Shown here piece after piece: positions 11,817-21,844 of a DNA stretch of 64,000 nt. This DNA comes from Vicia villosa. Taxonomy: Eukaryota; Streptophyta; Magnoliopsida; Fabales; Fabaceae. Within the stretch, counting starts at the first letter, position 1. Every line of letters starts with the position of its first letter. A program made the position numbers and the translations under genes. The stretch is taken from positions 59,656,336 through 59,720,335 of the forward strand of contig NC_081183.1 of the NCBI RefSeq assembly GCF_029867415.1, in the 5' to 3' direction. The notes beneath the pieces are model-generated. The model searched no databases and was not told the origin of the DNA. It saw only the letters and a program-made list of their open reading frames with translations.

Positions 11817-11821
11817 ACTAT
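11817..11821. repeat. Target site duplication of SIRE-B (ACTAT), left copy
   Basis: ACTAT occurs at 11817-11821 and at 21347-21351, directly outside the SIRE-B LTR ends. The uninterrupted site is visible in the other TAT-long LTR near 31910. Confidence 0.96.
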
Positions 11822-13093
11822 TGAAGGATAGAAAAACACTTAGAAAGGGGGGGATTGAATAAGTGTGACTTAAAATCTTGAGCGATAAAAATAAAATGCA
11901 CAATTATTTTTATCCTGGTTCACTGTTAACGAAGCTACTCCAGTCCACCCCCGCAGAGATGATTTACCTCAACTGAGGATTTAATCCACTAATCGCACGG
12001 ATTACAATGGTTTTCCACTTAGCCGCAACTAAGTCTTCTAGAGTCTTCTGATCACAACCTGATCACTCCAGGAACAACTGCTTAGTTCACTCCTAAGACT
12101 TTTCTAGAGTCTACTGATCAACACGATCACTCTAGGCTTAGTTCACTCCTAAGACTTTCTGCTCAGCCAACTGCCAAGACTTCCTGCTCAGCCAACTGCC
12201 AAGACTTCCTGCTCAGCTAACTGCTAAGACTTCCTAGAGTATACTGATCAACTGATCACTCTAGTTCCTTACAACTTAATGTAATCTATTCAAGAGTTTA
12301 CAAATGCTTCTTAAAAGCGATAATCACAACTGTGATATTTCTCTTACAATTTAAGCTTAATCTCACTAAGATATTACAACAGCAATGTAGTGAGCTTTGA
12401 TGAAGATGAAGATTCTGAGTTTTGATTTGAACAGAGTTTCAGCAAGTGAATTTGAATTGTATTGGTGCGAAAATCGTTAACCTTGCTTCTCATCAGAACT
12501 TCATATTTATAGGCGTTGAGAAGATGACCGTTGAATGCATTTAATGCTTTGCGTGTTCCGTACAGCTTTGCATTTAATGTTATACGCTTTTGTCAACTAC
12601 CTCGAGCCTTGTTCACGCTGTGTCTACTGACGTAGCCTTTAGTAGCTTTAACGTTCCTTTTGTCAGTCAGCGTAGTCTGCCACGTGTACTTCCTTCTGAT
12701 CTGATGTTTGTGAATACGACGTTTGAATATCATCAGAGTCAAACAGCTTGGTGCACATCATCTTCTGATCTTCTGACCTTGAAGTGCTTCTGAGCGTGAT
12801 ACCATCTTCTGATCTTCAGTGCTTCTGATCTCATGTTCTTCTGATGCTTCCATAGACCCATGTTCTGATTCTGCTTCGACCATCTTCTGATGTCTTGCCA
12901 GACCATGTTCTGATGTTGCATGCTGAACCATTTGAGACACATCTTCTGAGCGCTGAATTATGCGTACTCTTTATATATATTTCCTGAAAGGGAAATTGCA
13001 TTGGATTAGAGTACCATATTATCTTAAGCAAAATTCATATTATTGTTATCATCAAAACTAAGATAATTGATAAGAACAAATCTTGTTCTAACA
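11822..13093 (-). repeat. SIRE-B 3' LTR
   Basis: Starts TGAAGGATAG and ends GTTCTAACA in plus orientation. In sense, U3 holds a CACGTG G-box (12681-12686), a TGACGTA motif near 12628 and a TATAAATA box (12511-12504). R/U5 follows, containing a perfect-to-near 25-bp triplication at 12160-12234. The match to 20075-21346 is nearly exact. Confidence 0.97.
12160..12234. repeat. 25-bp triplication in the SIRE-B LTR
   Basis: Three adjacent 25-bp units start TGCTCAGC; the first two are identical and the third has two changes. The same triplication is at 20413-20487. SIRE-A and SIRE-C LTRs lack it, which partly explains their shorter length (1133 and 1076 bp). Confidence 0.85.
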
Positions 13094-13107
13094 ATCTCCC
13101 CCTTTTT
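13094..13107 (-). other. SIRE-B polypurine tract
   Basis: In sense AAAAAGGGGGAGAT lies directly before the 3' LTR start TGTTAGAAC, the standard primer site for plus-strand DNA synthesis. The same tract precedes the SIRE-C LTR at 39801-39814. Confidence 0.92.
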
Positions 13108-14400
13108 GATGATGACAAAAACATATATAAATGATATGAATTTGCGATCAGAAAGAGTAGACGGCAAAAGACAAATTACACAGCTATAGCATAAGCATAT
13201 GAATATGTCTCCCCCTGAGATTAACAATCTCCCCCTGAGATAAATAATCTCCCCCTGAAATAAATACTCGAAGAACTTTAATAAAAGACTTCCCTGATTA
13301 TTTCGGTAGAGACGATCATATGAGCTTCTGCCTTCAGAGAATCCATAGCTTCTGACTTCTGCTTCCATTGGACAGCTTCAGAACTTGAATTTCTTTGATC
13401 TTCAGAACATTCACAGCTTCTGACTTCTGCTTCCATTCAGGACAGCTTCAGAACTTGAATTTCTTTTGATCTTCAGAACATTCACAGCTTCTGACTTCTG
13501 CTTCCATTCAGGACAGCTTCAGAACTTGAATTTCTGGATCTTTTAGAACATTCACATCTTCTGATTTCTGCTTCCCTTCAGGACAGCTTCAGAGCTTTGA
13601 ATGTCTACCAACATCACTTCATGCTAGATTTGTATCAGAACATTGTTGAATGTACCAGAGCATCATTTGAGCATCTCTACATCCTGAAATGTTACAGAAC
13701 AAAAACTAAACGACAAAAGTCAGCATGAACGAGTTAAAACATAAAATGTATATTCAAATACATGATATGTATCAGAGCCAAATGTATCAGAGCATTTTAG
13801 GCTAAAAACATGTATCAGAGCAAATAATGTATCAGAGCCATAACATTATGTGTATCAGGGCAAATAGAATTTTGTCAGAACAGGATAGACAAAGATATTC
13901 AAATTCTATTATCAGTGCTTCTGATTCATTCTTCTTTCTTGCTTCTGATCTCTGAAGCTTGACAGCACTCAGCTTGCTTCAGTTTCAATGGTTTTGCTTC
14001 TAGTGTTTGCTTTGAAGATTCACTTCACTTCTTTGTACCTGCAAAACACTTAAACCATATAGAACTTGCAGTTCTTGTTAGTGAATGTGTGGGAGCCTTT
14101 ACCCAGCAACTGATAGATTTAATCAAATCATTTATCATTTATCTTTCTCCCCCTTTTTGTCATAACATCAAAAAGAATATTTAAAAGGATTCAGATGTAT
14201 AACACGACAAAAGAAAACATTTACTGGAATGAAAAACACAAAGAAACTTTTTCATTGATAATCAAAAGATATTACAAAAGGTTCCTATGTTTAACAAGAT
14301 GAAAAACATTCCTAGCAAATACAAAACAAGCAGAAGCAGCAAGGAAAAGAAAACTACAAAGTAGAATTTCCAAAGAGGAAATGACTACAAAAATTAAAAA
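13108..14400 (-). other. SIRE-B 3' internal non-coding region with extra purine tracts and tandem repeat
   Basis: Three GGGGGAGA tracts (as CTCCCCCTGA, 13208-13255) and another full AAAAAGGGGGAGA copy (14146-14160) occur upstream of the true polypurine tract. A unit of about 70 bp with CAGCTTCAGAACTTGAATTT repeats four times (about 13325-13600; spacing 70, 71, 70); SIRE-A has one copy near 230-300. No coding frame is supported. Confidence 0.8.
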
Positions 14401-14620
14401 CTACACAAATCGGTCAAGAAACTCAACATAGAAGTTGAGTATATCTTCCCACAACTCAAGAAAGTCTTCTGTCTTTGGATGAAAGTTGATAACAACATCA
14501 AAGAAGGATCTGACTTGAGCGGTATTAGAAGAGCCATCCCGAGATGCACAGAGATCTGTCGCCTTTGAGTCATTGAGCTTCAACAGGCTTGAGGTGAATG
14601 CTAGGTTTTTAGAGAAGAAA
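14401..14620 (-). pseudogene. Remnant of the extra ORF in SIRE-B
   Basis: A short open frame (about 70 codons, no ATG start; the in-frame first codon commonly chosen is TTG at 14583) lies where the env-like ORF begins in SIRE-A, directly after a CT-rich leader. I see no clear similarity to the conserved domain of that ORF. It may be the surviving end of a deleted ORF or chance coding. SIRE-B therefore appears to lack the extra protein although gag and pol are intact. Confidence 0.35.
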
Positions 14621-15048
14621 AGAAAAACGAGAGAGAGAGAGAGAGAAAAAAATTTTTAAGAGGAAAACAGAGAGATAGAAAACCGAAAACCATTTTGAAG
14701 AGTATTTAAAGGAAAATAAAATGAAACGAATGATGAAAAGCATTTAATGTTACGTGACGTGAGGAGAGATAATAAAGACGAATGAGGTGACTAGCACAGT
14801 TACCTATGGTCGGCGTCCCTTCAACTGCACGCGCGCTTATCCATGAATAGTAACGACAGGTTTACCATCCCGAGATAAAGCGTAACAGCTGTTTTGCTTT
14901 ACAAGATGTTCTGAATCAACTTAGACAATGAAACGTTAGTAATAACCGAATCATAATTTCTAAACGAATTCAATCAGAACTTCTGATTAAAAAAAAATGT
15001 TCCACATTCATTTCAGAAGATACTCATACATGAGAAATTCTCATCTTC
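14621..15048 (-). promoter_or_regulatory. SIRE-B spacer after pol with possible internal promoter
   Basis: Sense order from pol is a spacer conserved with SIRE-A (CACAGTTACCTA at 14800), TTTAAATA (14710-14703), then a (GA)n/CT-rich leader (about 14650-14610). The layout repeats that upstream of the SIRE-A extra ORF. Confidence 0.4.
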
Positions 15049-18000
15049 TCATTCTGGGCATAAATCCATACTGATGTTCTTCAGAATGAACTTAAACCTA
15101 TCTTCAGCCAGGGGTTTTGTAAAGATATCAGCCCATTGATGGTCTGTATCAACAAAGTTTAAAGATATAACACCCTTCTGAACATAGTCCCTTATGAAAT
15201 GATGTTTTATCTCAATATGTTTAGCTTTTGAATGTAGAATAGGATTCTTAGATAAACATATAGCAGAAGTATTATCACAGAATATAGGAATGTTACTCTC
15301 AAATATCTGATAATCTTCTAACTGACTCTTCATCCAGAGCATCTGCGTACTACAACCAGCAGCTGCGACATATTCTGCTTCTGTGGTTGATAGAGCAATG
15401 GTTGCTTGCTTCTTGCTGTACCAGGAGATTAAGTGACTTCCAAGAAATTGGCAACTTCCTGAAGTACTTTTTCTTTCAATTCTGTCTCCAGCATAATCAG
15501 CATCGCAGAATCCTACTAAGTTGTATTCTTTAGATTTTCTGTAAACTAAACCAACATTAGTAGTACCTTTCAGATACCTTAGAATCCTCTTAACAGCAGT
15601 TAAATGAGATTCTCTAGGATCCGATTGGAATCTAGCACACAAACAAACACTGAACAGAATGTCAGGTCTAGAAGCAGTCAGATATAGAAGAGATCCAATC
15701 ATACCTCTGTATAGCTTCTGATCTACCTTCTTACTTACCTCATCCTTACCTAGGATGCATGTTGGATGCATAGGAGTTTTGGCTTCTTTGCAGTCTAGAA
15801 GATTGAACTTCTTCAGAAGTTCCTTCACATACTTGGTTTGGTGAACATACGTTCCTTCTGATGTTTGATTTATTTGTATTCCAAGGAAATACTTGAGTTC
15901 TCCCATCATGCTCATTTCAAACTCAGCCTGCATAGACTTAGCAAACTCCTTTCCAAGTGTAGCATTAGATGTTCCAAAAATAATATCATCTACATATATT
16001 TGACAAATTAAAATATCCTTTTCAAAGGTTTTACAAAAGAGAGTAGTGTCCACTTTTCCTCTAGTGAAACCATTATCTAGAAGGAAGGAACTTAAGCGTT
16101 CATACCAAGCTGTGGGAGCCTGTTTCAATCCATACAATGATTTCTTAAGTTTAAAAACATGATTAGGAGACATAGAGTCTTCAAAACCAGGAGGTTGATG
16201 GACATAAACTTCTTCATCTATATAACCATTTAAGAAGGCACTCTTAACATCCATCTGATAGAGAGTGATGTTATGTTGAGTGGCAAAAGAAATTAATAGA
16301 CGAATAGACTCTAACCTGGCCACTGGTGCAAAGGTTTCTGTGTAGTCAATCCCTTCTTGCTGACTATAACCCTGAGCCACCAGTCTGGCTTTGTTCCTTA
16401 CCACTTCACCTTTCTCACTAAGCTTGTTTCTGAAGACCCATTTTGTACCAATTATGTTGAATCCATCTGGTGTAGGAACAAGATCCCAAACATCATTCCT
16501 TGTAAACTGATTTAGTTCTTCTTGCATAGCAATTATCCAGTCTGGATCTTCTAGAGCATGATCAACAGAAGTTGGCTCGATCAAAGATACAAGACCTAAT
16601 TGACAGTCTGCATTGTTCCTAAGGAATGCTCTTGTTCTGATTGGATCATCCTTCTTTCCAAGAATGACATCTTCTGAATGACCAGAGATGAGTCTGGATG
16701 ATCTTCTGACAGATGGTTCTTCAGAAATACTTAGATCCTCCAGAGAAGCTGTTACTTGATCTTCAGATTCTTTGCTTCTGAGGAGCTCTGCTTCTGATGC
16801 GTTGCTTCTTGGCTCAACAACTTCTGATATGTCAATATCACAACCTGCAAAATTATCAACTTGCTTTGGTTTTTCAGAACCAAGCTTATCATCAAACCTG
16901 ATATTGATTGATTCTTCTACAACCAATGTTTCAGTATTGTATACCCTGTAGCCTTTTGAGCGTTCAGAATATCTAAGAAGGAAACACTTTTGAGCTTTGG
17001 AATCAAACTTACCAAGATGATCTTTAGTGTTCAGAATAAAGCATACACATCCAAAAGGATGGAAATATGAAATGTTGGGCTTTCTATTCTTCCACAATTC
17101 ATAGGGAGTCTTATTTAGAATAGGTCTGATAGAGATTCTATTCTGAATATAACATGCAGTGTTTATTGCTTCTGCCCAGAAATGCTTAGCCATATTGGTT
17201 TCATTGATCATGGTTCTGGCCATTTCTTGAAGAGTCCTATTCTTTCGTTCTACAACCCCATTTTGCTGTGGAGTTCTAGGACAAGAGAAATCATGGGCAA
17301 TACCATTTTCTTTGAAGAATTCTTCAAAGGATTTGTTCTCAAATTCACCACCATGATCACTTCTGACCTTTATGATTTTACACTCTTTTTCAGATTGAAT
17401 CTGAATGCAGAAATCAAGGAACACTGAATGAGTCTCATCCTTGTGTTTTAAGAATTTTACCCATGTCCAGCGGCTATAATCATCTACGATGACTAATCCA
17501 TATTTCTTTCCTCTGACAGATGCTGTTTTGACTGGTCCAAACAGATCAATGTGCAAGAGTTCTAATGGCCTTGAGGTAGAAACAACATTCTTAGACTTGA
17601 ATGCAGGTTTGGAGAACTTGCCCTTCTGACATGCTTCACAAAGAGCATCTGATTGGAATTTCAGATTAGGGAGTCCTCTGACAAGATTCAGTTTGTTAAT
17701 TTGAGAGATCTTTCTCAAACTAGCATGACCTAATCTCCTGTGCCAGACCCACTGCTCTTCAGAAACAGACATAAGACAAGTCACCTTCTGACTCATAAGA
17801 TCTTGCAGATCTGTCTTATAAATGTTGTTCTTCCTCTTGCCTGTAAATAGGATTGAGCCATCCTTCTGATTTACAGCCTTGCAAGACTCTTGATTAAAGA
17901 TTATATCATAACCATTGTCACTTAATTGACTGATAGATAAAAGGTTATGTGTTAATCCTTCTACAAGAAGTACATTAGAGATGGAAGGAGAGTTAACAGA

Positions 18001-18243
18001 TTTTATAGTTCCAGAGCCAATTATCTTGCCCTTCTGATCTCCTCCGAACTTGACTTCTCCTCCAGACTTAAGCACCAGGTCTTGGAACATAGACCTTCTT
18101 CCTGTCATGTGTCGCGAGCATCCAGAGTCCAGGTACCATGACATGTTGTGCTTTGTCCTTCTTGCAGCCAAGGATATCTGCAATAGGAATAATCTTATCC
18201 TTAGGTACCCACATCTTCTTGGGTCCTTTCTTGTTAGATTTTC
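15049..18243 (-). CDS. pol: SIRE-B pol polyprotein: protease, integrase, reverse transcriptase, RNase H
   Basis: The frame is open from just after a TGA at 18246-18244 to the stop at 15049. Counting residues from the TTG at 18183, the 1044-residue part has the aspartic protease D19-S-G, integrase zinc site H148/H153/C182/C185, integrase catalytic triad D213, D276, E312 (D-D-35-E), RT with D645 and YVDD at 730-733, and RNase H with D894, E935 and D970. All are intact. The order integrase before RT is diagnostic of Ty1-copia, and the sequence is of the SIRE/Maximus type. There is no strong ATG start; pol is in the +1 frame relative to gag and overlaps its end by about 175 bases, so a frameshift or other mechanism must join them. 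It probably acts in cytoplasmic particles and, as integrase, in the nucleus. Confidence 0.95.
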   Translation of the reverse strand, partial: ENLTRKDPRRCGYLRIRLFLLQISLAARRTKHNMSWYLDSGCSRHMTGRRSMFQDLVLKSGGEVKFGGDQKGKIIGSGTIKSVNSPSISNVLLVEGLTHNLLSISQLSDNGYDIIFNQESCKAVNQKDGSILFTGKRKNNIYKTDLQDLMSQKVTCLMSVSEEQWVWHRRLGHASLRKISQINKLNLVRGLPNLKFQSDALCEACQKGKFSKPAFKSKNVVSTSRPLELLHIDLFGPVKTASVRGKKYGLVIVDDYSRWTWVKFLKHKDETHSVFLDFCIQIQSEKECKIIKVRSDHGGEFENKSFEEFFKENGIAHDFSCPRTPQQNGVVERKNRTLQEMARTMINETNMAKHFWAEAINTACYIQNRISIRPILNKTPYELWKNRKPNISYFHPFGCVCFILNTKDHLGKFDSKAQKCFLLRYSERSKGYRVYNTETLVVEESINIRFDDKLGSEKPKQVDNFAGCDIDISEVVEPRSNASEAELLRSKESEDQVTASLEDLSISEEPSVRRSSRLISGHSEDVILGKKDDPIRTRAFLRNNADCQLGLVSLIEPTSVDHALEDPDWIIAMQEELNQFTRNDVWDLVPTPDGFNIIGTKWVFRNKLSEKGEVVRNKARLVAQGYSQQEGIDYTETFAPVARLESIRLLISFATQHNITLYQMDVKSAFLNGYIDEEVYVHQPPGFEDSMSPNHVFKLKKSLYGLKQAPTAWYERLSSFLLDNGFTRGKVDTTLFCKTFEKDILICQIYVDDIIFGTSNATLGKEFAKSMQAEFEMSMMGELKYFLGIQINQTSEGTYVHQTKYVKELLKKFNLLDCKEAKTPMHPTCILGKDEVSKKVDQKLYRGMIGSLLYLTASRPDILFSVCLCARFQSDPRESHLTAVKRILRYLKGTTNVGLVYRKSKEYNLVGFCDADYAGDRIERKSTSGSCQFLGSHLISWYSKKQATIALSTTEAEYVAAAGCSTQMLWMKSQLEDYQIFESNIPIFCDNTSAICLSKNPILHSKAKHIEIKHHFIRDYVQKGVISLNFVDTDHQWADIFTKPLAEDRFKFILKNISMDLCPE
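18068..18243 (-). other. gag/pol overlap with +1 frame change
   Basis: Gag codons begin at positions 1 mod 3 and pol codons at 0 mod 3, a +1 change on the minus strand. SIRE-A shows the same offset (gag block ending 5874, protease block from 5992). A CTT-GGC sequence at 18172-18167, also present in SIRE-A, would allow a Leu tRNA to slip from CUU to UUG. It resembles but is not identical to the Ty1 CUU-AGG-C site. The exact site is a guess. Confidence 0.6.
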
Positions 18244-19987
18244 TCAAGTTCTGATTGAACTTGGGTTTAACATTGTAAGCAATAGGAGGAACAGCATGAT
18301 AATTCTTAATGTGAGTTTCATGATATTTCCTAGGTTGTGTCACATGCTTCTTAGTGTGTGTAATGTGAAAACTTTGTGCATGTGAGGTGTGCCTAATATC
18401 ATGTGAGTGGCCATACTTGAACTGATCATACAATGGCTTGTATGTAATTTTCATTTCATCAACAGGTTCAAGTTTGTATGGGGTTTCACCCTCATAACCA
18501 ATGCCAACTCTTTTGTTTCCAGACACAGCATATATCATAGAAGCTAGCTGACTTCTGCCAATACTTCTAGATAAGAACTTTCTGAAACTTAAATCATATT
18601 CTTTCAGAATATGGTTCAGACTAGGAGTGGATTTTTCTGAATCAGAAGGAGATCCAACATTATTGGATAGTTTTAAAAGTTTTTCTTTTAATTCAGAATT
18701 CTCCAACTCAAGCTTCTTTGTTTCAAATTCAAATTGCTTTTTCAGCTTTTTGTATTTGAGACTGATCTTAGACTTGAGTTCCAGAAGTTCAGTTAGACCG
18801 GAAACTAACTCATCTCTAGTAAGTTCAGAAAATACCTCTTCAGAATCTGATTCTGATGTAGATTCTGATCCGTCATCTTCTGTCGCCATCAGCGCACAGT
18901 TGGCCTGCTCATCTTCTGAATCATCTTCTGACTCATCCCAGGTTGCCATAAGACCTTTCTTCTTATGAAACTTTTTCTTGGGACTTTCCTTCTGAAGATT
19001 TGGACATTCATTCTTGTAGTGTCCAGGCTCATTGCATTCATAGCACATGACCTTCTTCTTGTCAAATCTTCTTTCATCAGAAGATTCTCCACGTTCAAAT
19101 TTCCTTGAACTTCTGAAGCCTCTGAACTTCCTTTGCTTGGTCTTCCAGAGTTGATTTAGCCTTCTGGAAATCATGGACAGTTCATCTTCTTCTTCAGATT
19201 CTGATTCTTCAGGATCTTCTTCTCTAGCCTGAAAAGCGTTAGTGCATTTCTTGATATTAGATTTTAATGCAATAGACTTACCTTTCTTTTGAGGCTCATT
19301 TGCGTCCAGCTCAATCTCATGGCTTCTCAAGGCACTGATAAGCTCTTCCAGAGAAACTTCATTCAGATTCTTCGCAATCTTGAATGCAGTCACCATCGGA
19401 CCCCATCTTCTGGGTAAGCTTCTGATGATCTTCTTTACATGATCAGCCTTGGTGTATCCTTTGTCAAGAACTCTCAATCCAGCAGTCAGAGTTTGAAATC
19501 TCGAAAACATCTTTTCAATGTCTTCATCATCCTCCATCTTGAAGGCTTCATACTTCTGGATTAAGGCAAGAGCTTTTGTCTCCTTGACTTGAGCATTTCC
19601 TTCATGAGTCATTTTCAAGGACTCATATATGTCATAGGCCGTTTCCCTGTTAGATATCTTCTCATACTCAGCATGAGAGATAGCATTCAGCAAAACAGTT
19701 CTACATTTATGATGATTCCTGAAAAGCTTCTTTTGGTCATCATTCATTTCTTGCCTTGACAGCTTCACGCCTCTGGCATTTACTGGATGTTTGTAACCAT
19801 CCATCAGAAGATCCCATAGATCACCATCTAGACCCAGAAAGTAACTCTCCAGTTTATCTTTCCAGTATTCAAAGTTTTCACCATCAAATACCGGCGGTCT
19901 AGTATAACCATTGTTACCGTTGTATTGCTCAGCAGAGCCAGATGTAGATGCAGGTGTAGGTATAGTCCTTTCACTTTCATCAACCAT
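18068..19987 (-). CDS. gag: SIRE-B gag polyprotein
   Basis: A 639-codon frame starts at ATG 19987, the first in-frame ATG after the primer site. Residues about 30-230 form the copia-type capsid domain seen in plant gag proteins. An acidic Glu/Ser stretch lies at 255-270 and a CCHC zinc knuckle CYECNEPGHYKNEC at 315-328, which binds RNA. A second acidic Ser-rich region and a likely coiled coil follow. The final 40 codons overlap pol in another frame. It would build the virus-like particle that packages element RNA. There are no stops or frameshifts, unlike the SIRE-A copy. Confidence 0.95.
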   Translation of the reverse strand: MVDESERTIPTPASTSGSAEQYNGNNGYTRPPVFDGENFEYWKDKLESYFLGLDGDLWDLLMDGYKHPVNARGVKLSRQEMNDDQKKLFRNHHKCRTVLLNAISHAEYEKISNRETAYDIYESLKMTHEGNAQVKETKALALIQKYEAFKMEDDEDIEKMFSRFQTLTAGLRVLDKGYTKADHVKKIIRSLPRRWGPMVTAFKIAKNLNEVSLEELISALRSHEIELDANEPQKKGKSIALKSNIKKCTNAFQAREEDPEESESEEEDELSMISRRLNQLWKTKQRKFRGFRSSRKFERGESSDERRFDKKKVMCYECNEPGHYKNECPNLQKESPKKKFHKKKGLMATWDESEDDSEDEQANCALMATEDDGSESTSESDSEEVFSELTRDELVSGLTELLELKSKISLKYKKLKKQFEFETKKLELENSELKEKLLKLSNNVGSPSDSEKSTPSLNHILKEYDLSFRKFLSRSIGRSQLASMIYAVSGNKRVGIGYEGETPYKLEPVDEMKITYKPLYDQFKYGHSHDIRHTSHAQSFHITHTKKHVTQPRKYHETHIKNYHAVPPIAYNVKPKFNQNLRKSNKKGPKKMWVPKDKIIPIADILGCKKDKAQHVMVPGLWMLATHDRKKVYVPRPGA

Positions 19988-20060
19988 CTTTTAAATGAAG
20001 CGTTTTTCTCTTCCTGAATCTTTTCTAAACACGGTTAAGTGCTTGCACCTTAGAACCGGC

Positions 20061-20072
20061 GCTCTGATGCCA
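20061..20072 (-). other. SIRE-B primer binding site
   Basis: In sense TGGCATCAGAGC lies 2 bases after the 5' LTR. It matches the complement of the 3' end of plant initiator tRNA-Met (TGGTATCAGAGC) except for one base, the primer used by most plant copia elements. Confidence 0.9.
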
Positions 20073-20074
20073 AT

Positions 20075-21346
20075 TGAAGGATAGAAAAACACTTAGAAAG
20101 GGGGGGATTGAATAAGTGTGACTTAAAATCTTGAGCGATAAAAATAAAATGCACAATTATTTTTATCCTGGTTCACTGTTAACGAAGCTACTCCAGTCCA
20201 CCCCCGCAGAGATGATTTACCTCAACTGAGGATTTAATCCACTAATCGCACGGATTACAATGGTTTTCCACTTAGCCGCAACTAAGTCTTCCAGAGTCTT
20301 CTGATCACAACCTGATCACTCCAGGAACAACTGCTTAGTTCACTCCTAAGACTTTTCTAGAGTCTACTGATCAACACGATCACTCTAGGCTTAGTTCACT
20401 CCTAAGACTTTCTGCTCAGCCAACTGCCAAGACTTCCTGCTCAGCCAACTGCCAAGACTTCCTGCTCAGCTAACTGCTAAGACTTCCTAGAGTATACTGA
20501 TCAACTGATCACTCTAGTTCCTTACAACTTAATGTAATCTATTCAAGAGTTTACAAATGCTTCTTAAAAGCGATAATCACAACTGTGATATTTCTCTTAC
20601 AATTTAAGCTTAATCTCACTAAGATATTACAACAGCAATGTAGTGAGCTTTGATGAAGATGAAGATTCTGAGTTTTGATTTGAACAGAGTTTCAGCAAGT
20701 GAATTTGAATTGTATTGGTGCGAAAATCGTTAACCTTGCTTCTCATCAGAACTTCATATTTATAGGCGTTGAGAAGATGACCGTTGAATGCATTTAATGC
20801 TTTGCGTGTTCCGTACAGCTTTGCATTTAATGTTATACGCTTTTGTCAACTACCTCGAGCCTTGTTCACGCTGTGTCTACTGACGTAGCCTTTAGTAGCT
20901 TTAACGTTCCTTTTGTCAGTCAGCGTAGTCTGCCACGTGTACTTCCTTCTGATCTGATGTTTGTGAATACGACGTTTGAATATCATCAGAGTCAAACAGC
21001 TTGGTGCACAGCATCTTCTGATCTTCTGACCTTGAAGTGCTTCTGAGCGTGATACCATCTTCTGATCTTCAGTGCTTCTGATCTCATGTTCTTCTGATGC
21101 TTCCATAGACCCATGTTCTGATTCTGCTTCGACCATCTTCTGATGTCTTGCCAGACCATGTTCTGATGTTGCATGCTGAACCATTTGAGACACATCTTCT
21201 GAGCGCTGAATTATGCGTACTCTTTATATATATTTCCTGAAAGGGAAATTGCATTGGATTAGAGTACCATATTATCTTAAGCAAAATTCATATTATTGTT
21301 ATCATCAAAACTAAGATAATTGATAAGAACAAATCTTGTTCTAACA
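20075..21346 (-). repeat. SIRE-B 5' LTR
   Basis: 1272 bp, nearly identical to 11822-13093. The TATAAATA box in sense is at 20764-20757, the G-box at 20934-20939 and the 25-bp triplication at 20413-20487. It would drive the genomic RNA of the element. Confidence 0.97.
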
Positions 21347-21351
21347 ACTAT

Positions 21352-21411
21352 GAAATGCATAAGCCTAAGCCAGATAAAATCGAAAGGGTAGGACAAATTT
21401 GGGGTATGGCA
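21352..21411 (-). repeat. TAT-long 3' LTR, terminal 60 bases
   Basis: It continues 7535-11821 beyond the SIRE-B insertion. The terminus reads GGGGTATGGCA here and GGGGTATGACA in the other LTR (31963-31973), so the sense start TGTCATACCCC has one change. Confidence 0.93.
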
Positions 21412-21442
21412 GCTGCCCCTATTTAATCGTCTTAAACCTGAA
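21412..21442 (-). other. TAT-long polypurine tract and conserved upstream sequence
   Basis: In sense AAATAGGGGCAGC lies directly before the 3' LTR. The preceding CAGGTTTAAGACGATT matches TAT-short (46384-46414) base for base and OGRE-1 (52833-52863) with few changes. Confidence 0.88.
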
Positions 21443-21844
21443 GGTGAGATTGGCGTTAGCCTTTCGAACATTCGAGGTGGAAGAAGATTAAATATCAAGA
21501 CCAGAAATTTGTCCTGAAATGAAGGTGTAGGTGTTATCCTTATTTTTGTTTTGATATCTGTTGGGGGAAGAGAATTTTTTTGTTTTTCTGGTGGAAGAAT
21601 TTACGGTGAGTAATGGATTGAATGGGGATAGCTTGTAACGTAGCCAAGGTGCGAATACAAGGTTCTCAATGGAAATGATTGTTGTATGAAAATATGATTG
21701 GAAAGTATGGGTCCGATGGAATGATAGGATCTACTGACTCAGAAATTGAAAGTAAGGGTAAATGACTCGAAACCGGGGTGGGATCAACAGATCCACGACT
21801 CAAATCTAGGGCGAGTATAATAGACTCACAACTCAAATTCAGGG

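Larger units (their letters stand above)
7535..11821 (-). repeat. TAT-long 3' LTR, larger part
   Basis: The LTR ends TGTCGCACGC at 7535 in plus orientation and is interrupted after 11821 by SIRE-B; its remaining 60 bases are 21352-21411. Sense order is a U3 with a cluster of TTGAC/GTCAA motifs (about 10888-10930), a TATATAAG box (10173-10186), a CT-rich leader (about 10140-9770), about 2 kb of AT-rich sequence, and a conserved R/U5 end (about 7880-7535) with the hairpin 7669-7698. The GC-rich patch at 9270-9340 is part of the leader. No credible gene was found in this 4.3 kb. Confidence 0.92.
11822..21346 (-). mobile_element. SIRE-B: young, structurally complete SIRE/Maximus-type Ty1-copia element
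   Basis: The 9.5-kb element on the minus strand has 1272-bp LTRs (11822-13093 and 20075-21346), TG...CA ends, primer site, polypurine tract, and open gag and pol frames with all expected catalytic residues. I found only two differences between the LTRs (near 12049/20302 and 12757/21010). With the commonly used rate of 1.3e-8 substitutions per site per year this would mean roughly 60,000 years. It has lost most of the extra ORF found in SIRE-A and SIRE-C. The empty target site is preserved in the sister LTR of TAT-long. Confidence 0.97.

Noticed and set aside
12590..12940. Several 60-115-codon frames in the SIRE-B LTRs (also at 20843-21284)
   Set aside because: They lie on both strands of the U3 of an LTR and overlap each other. 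They are duplicated only because the LTR is.
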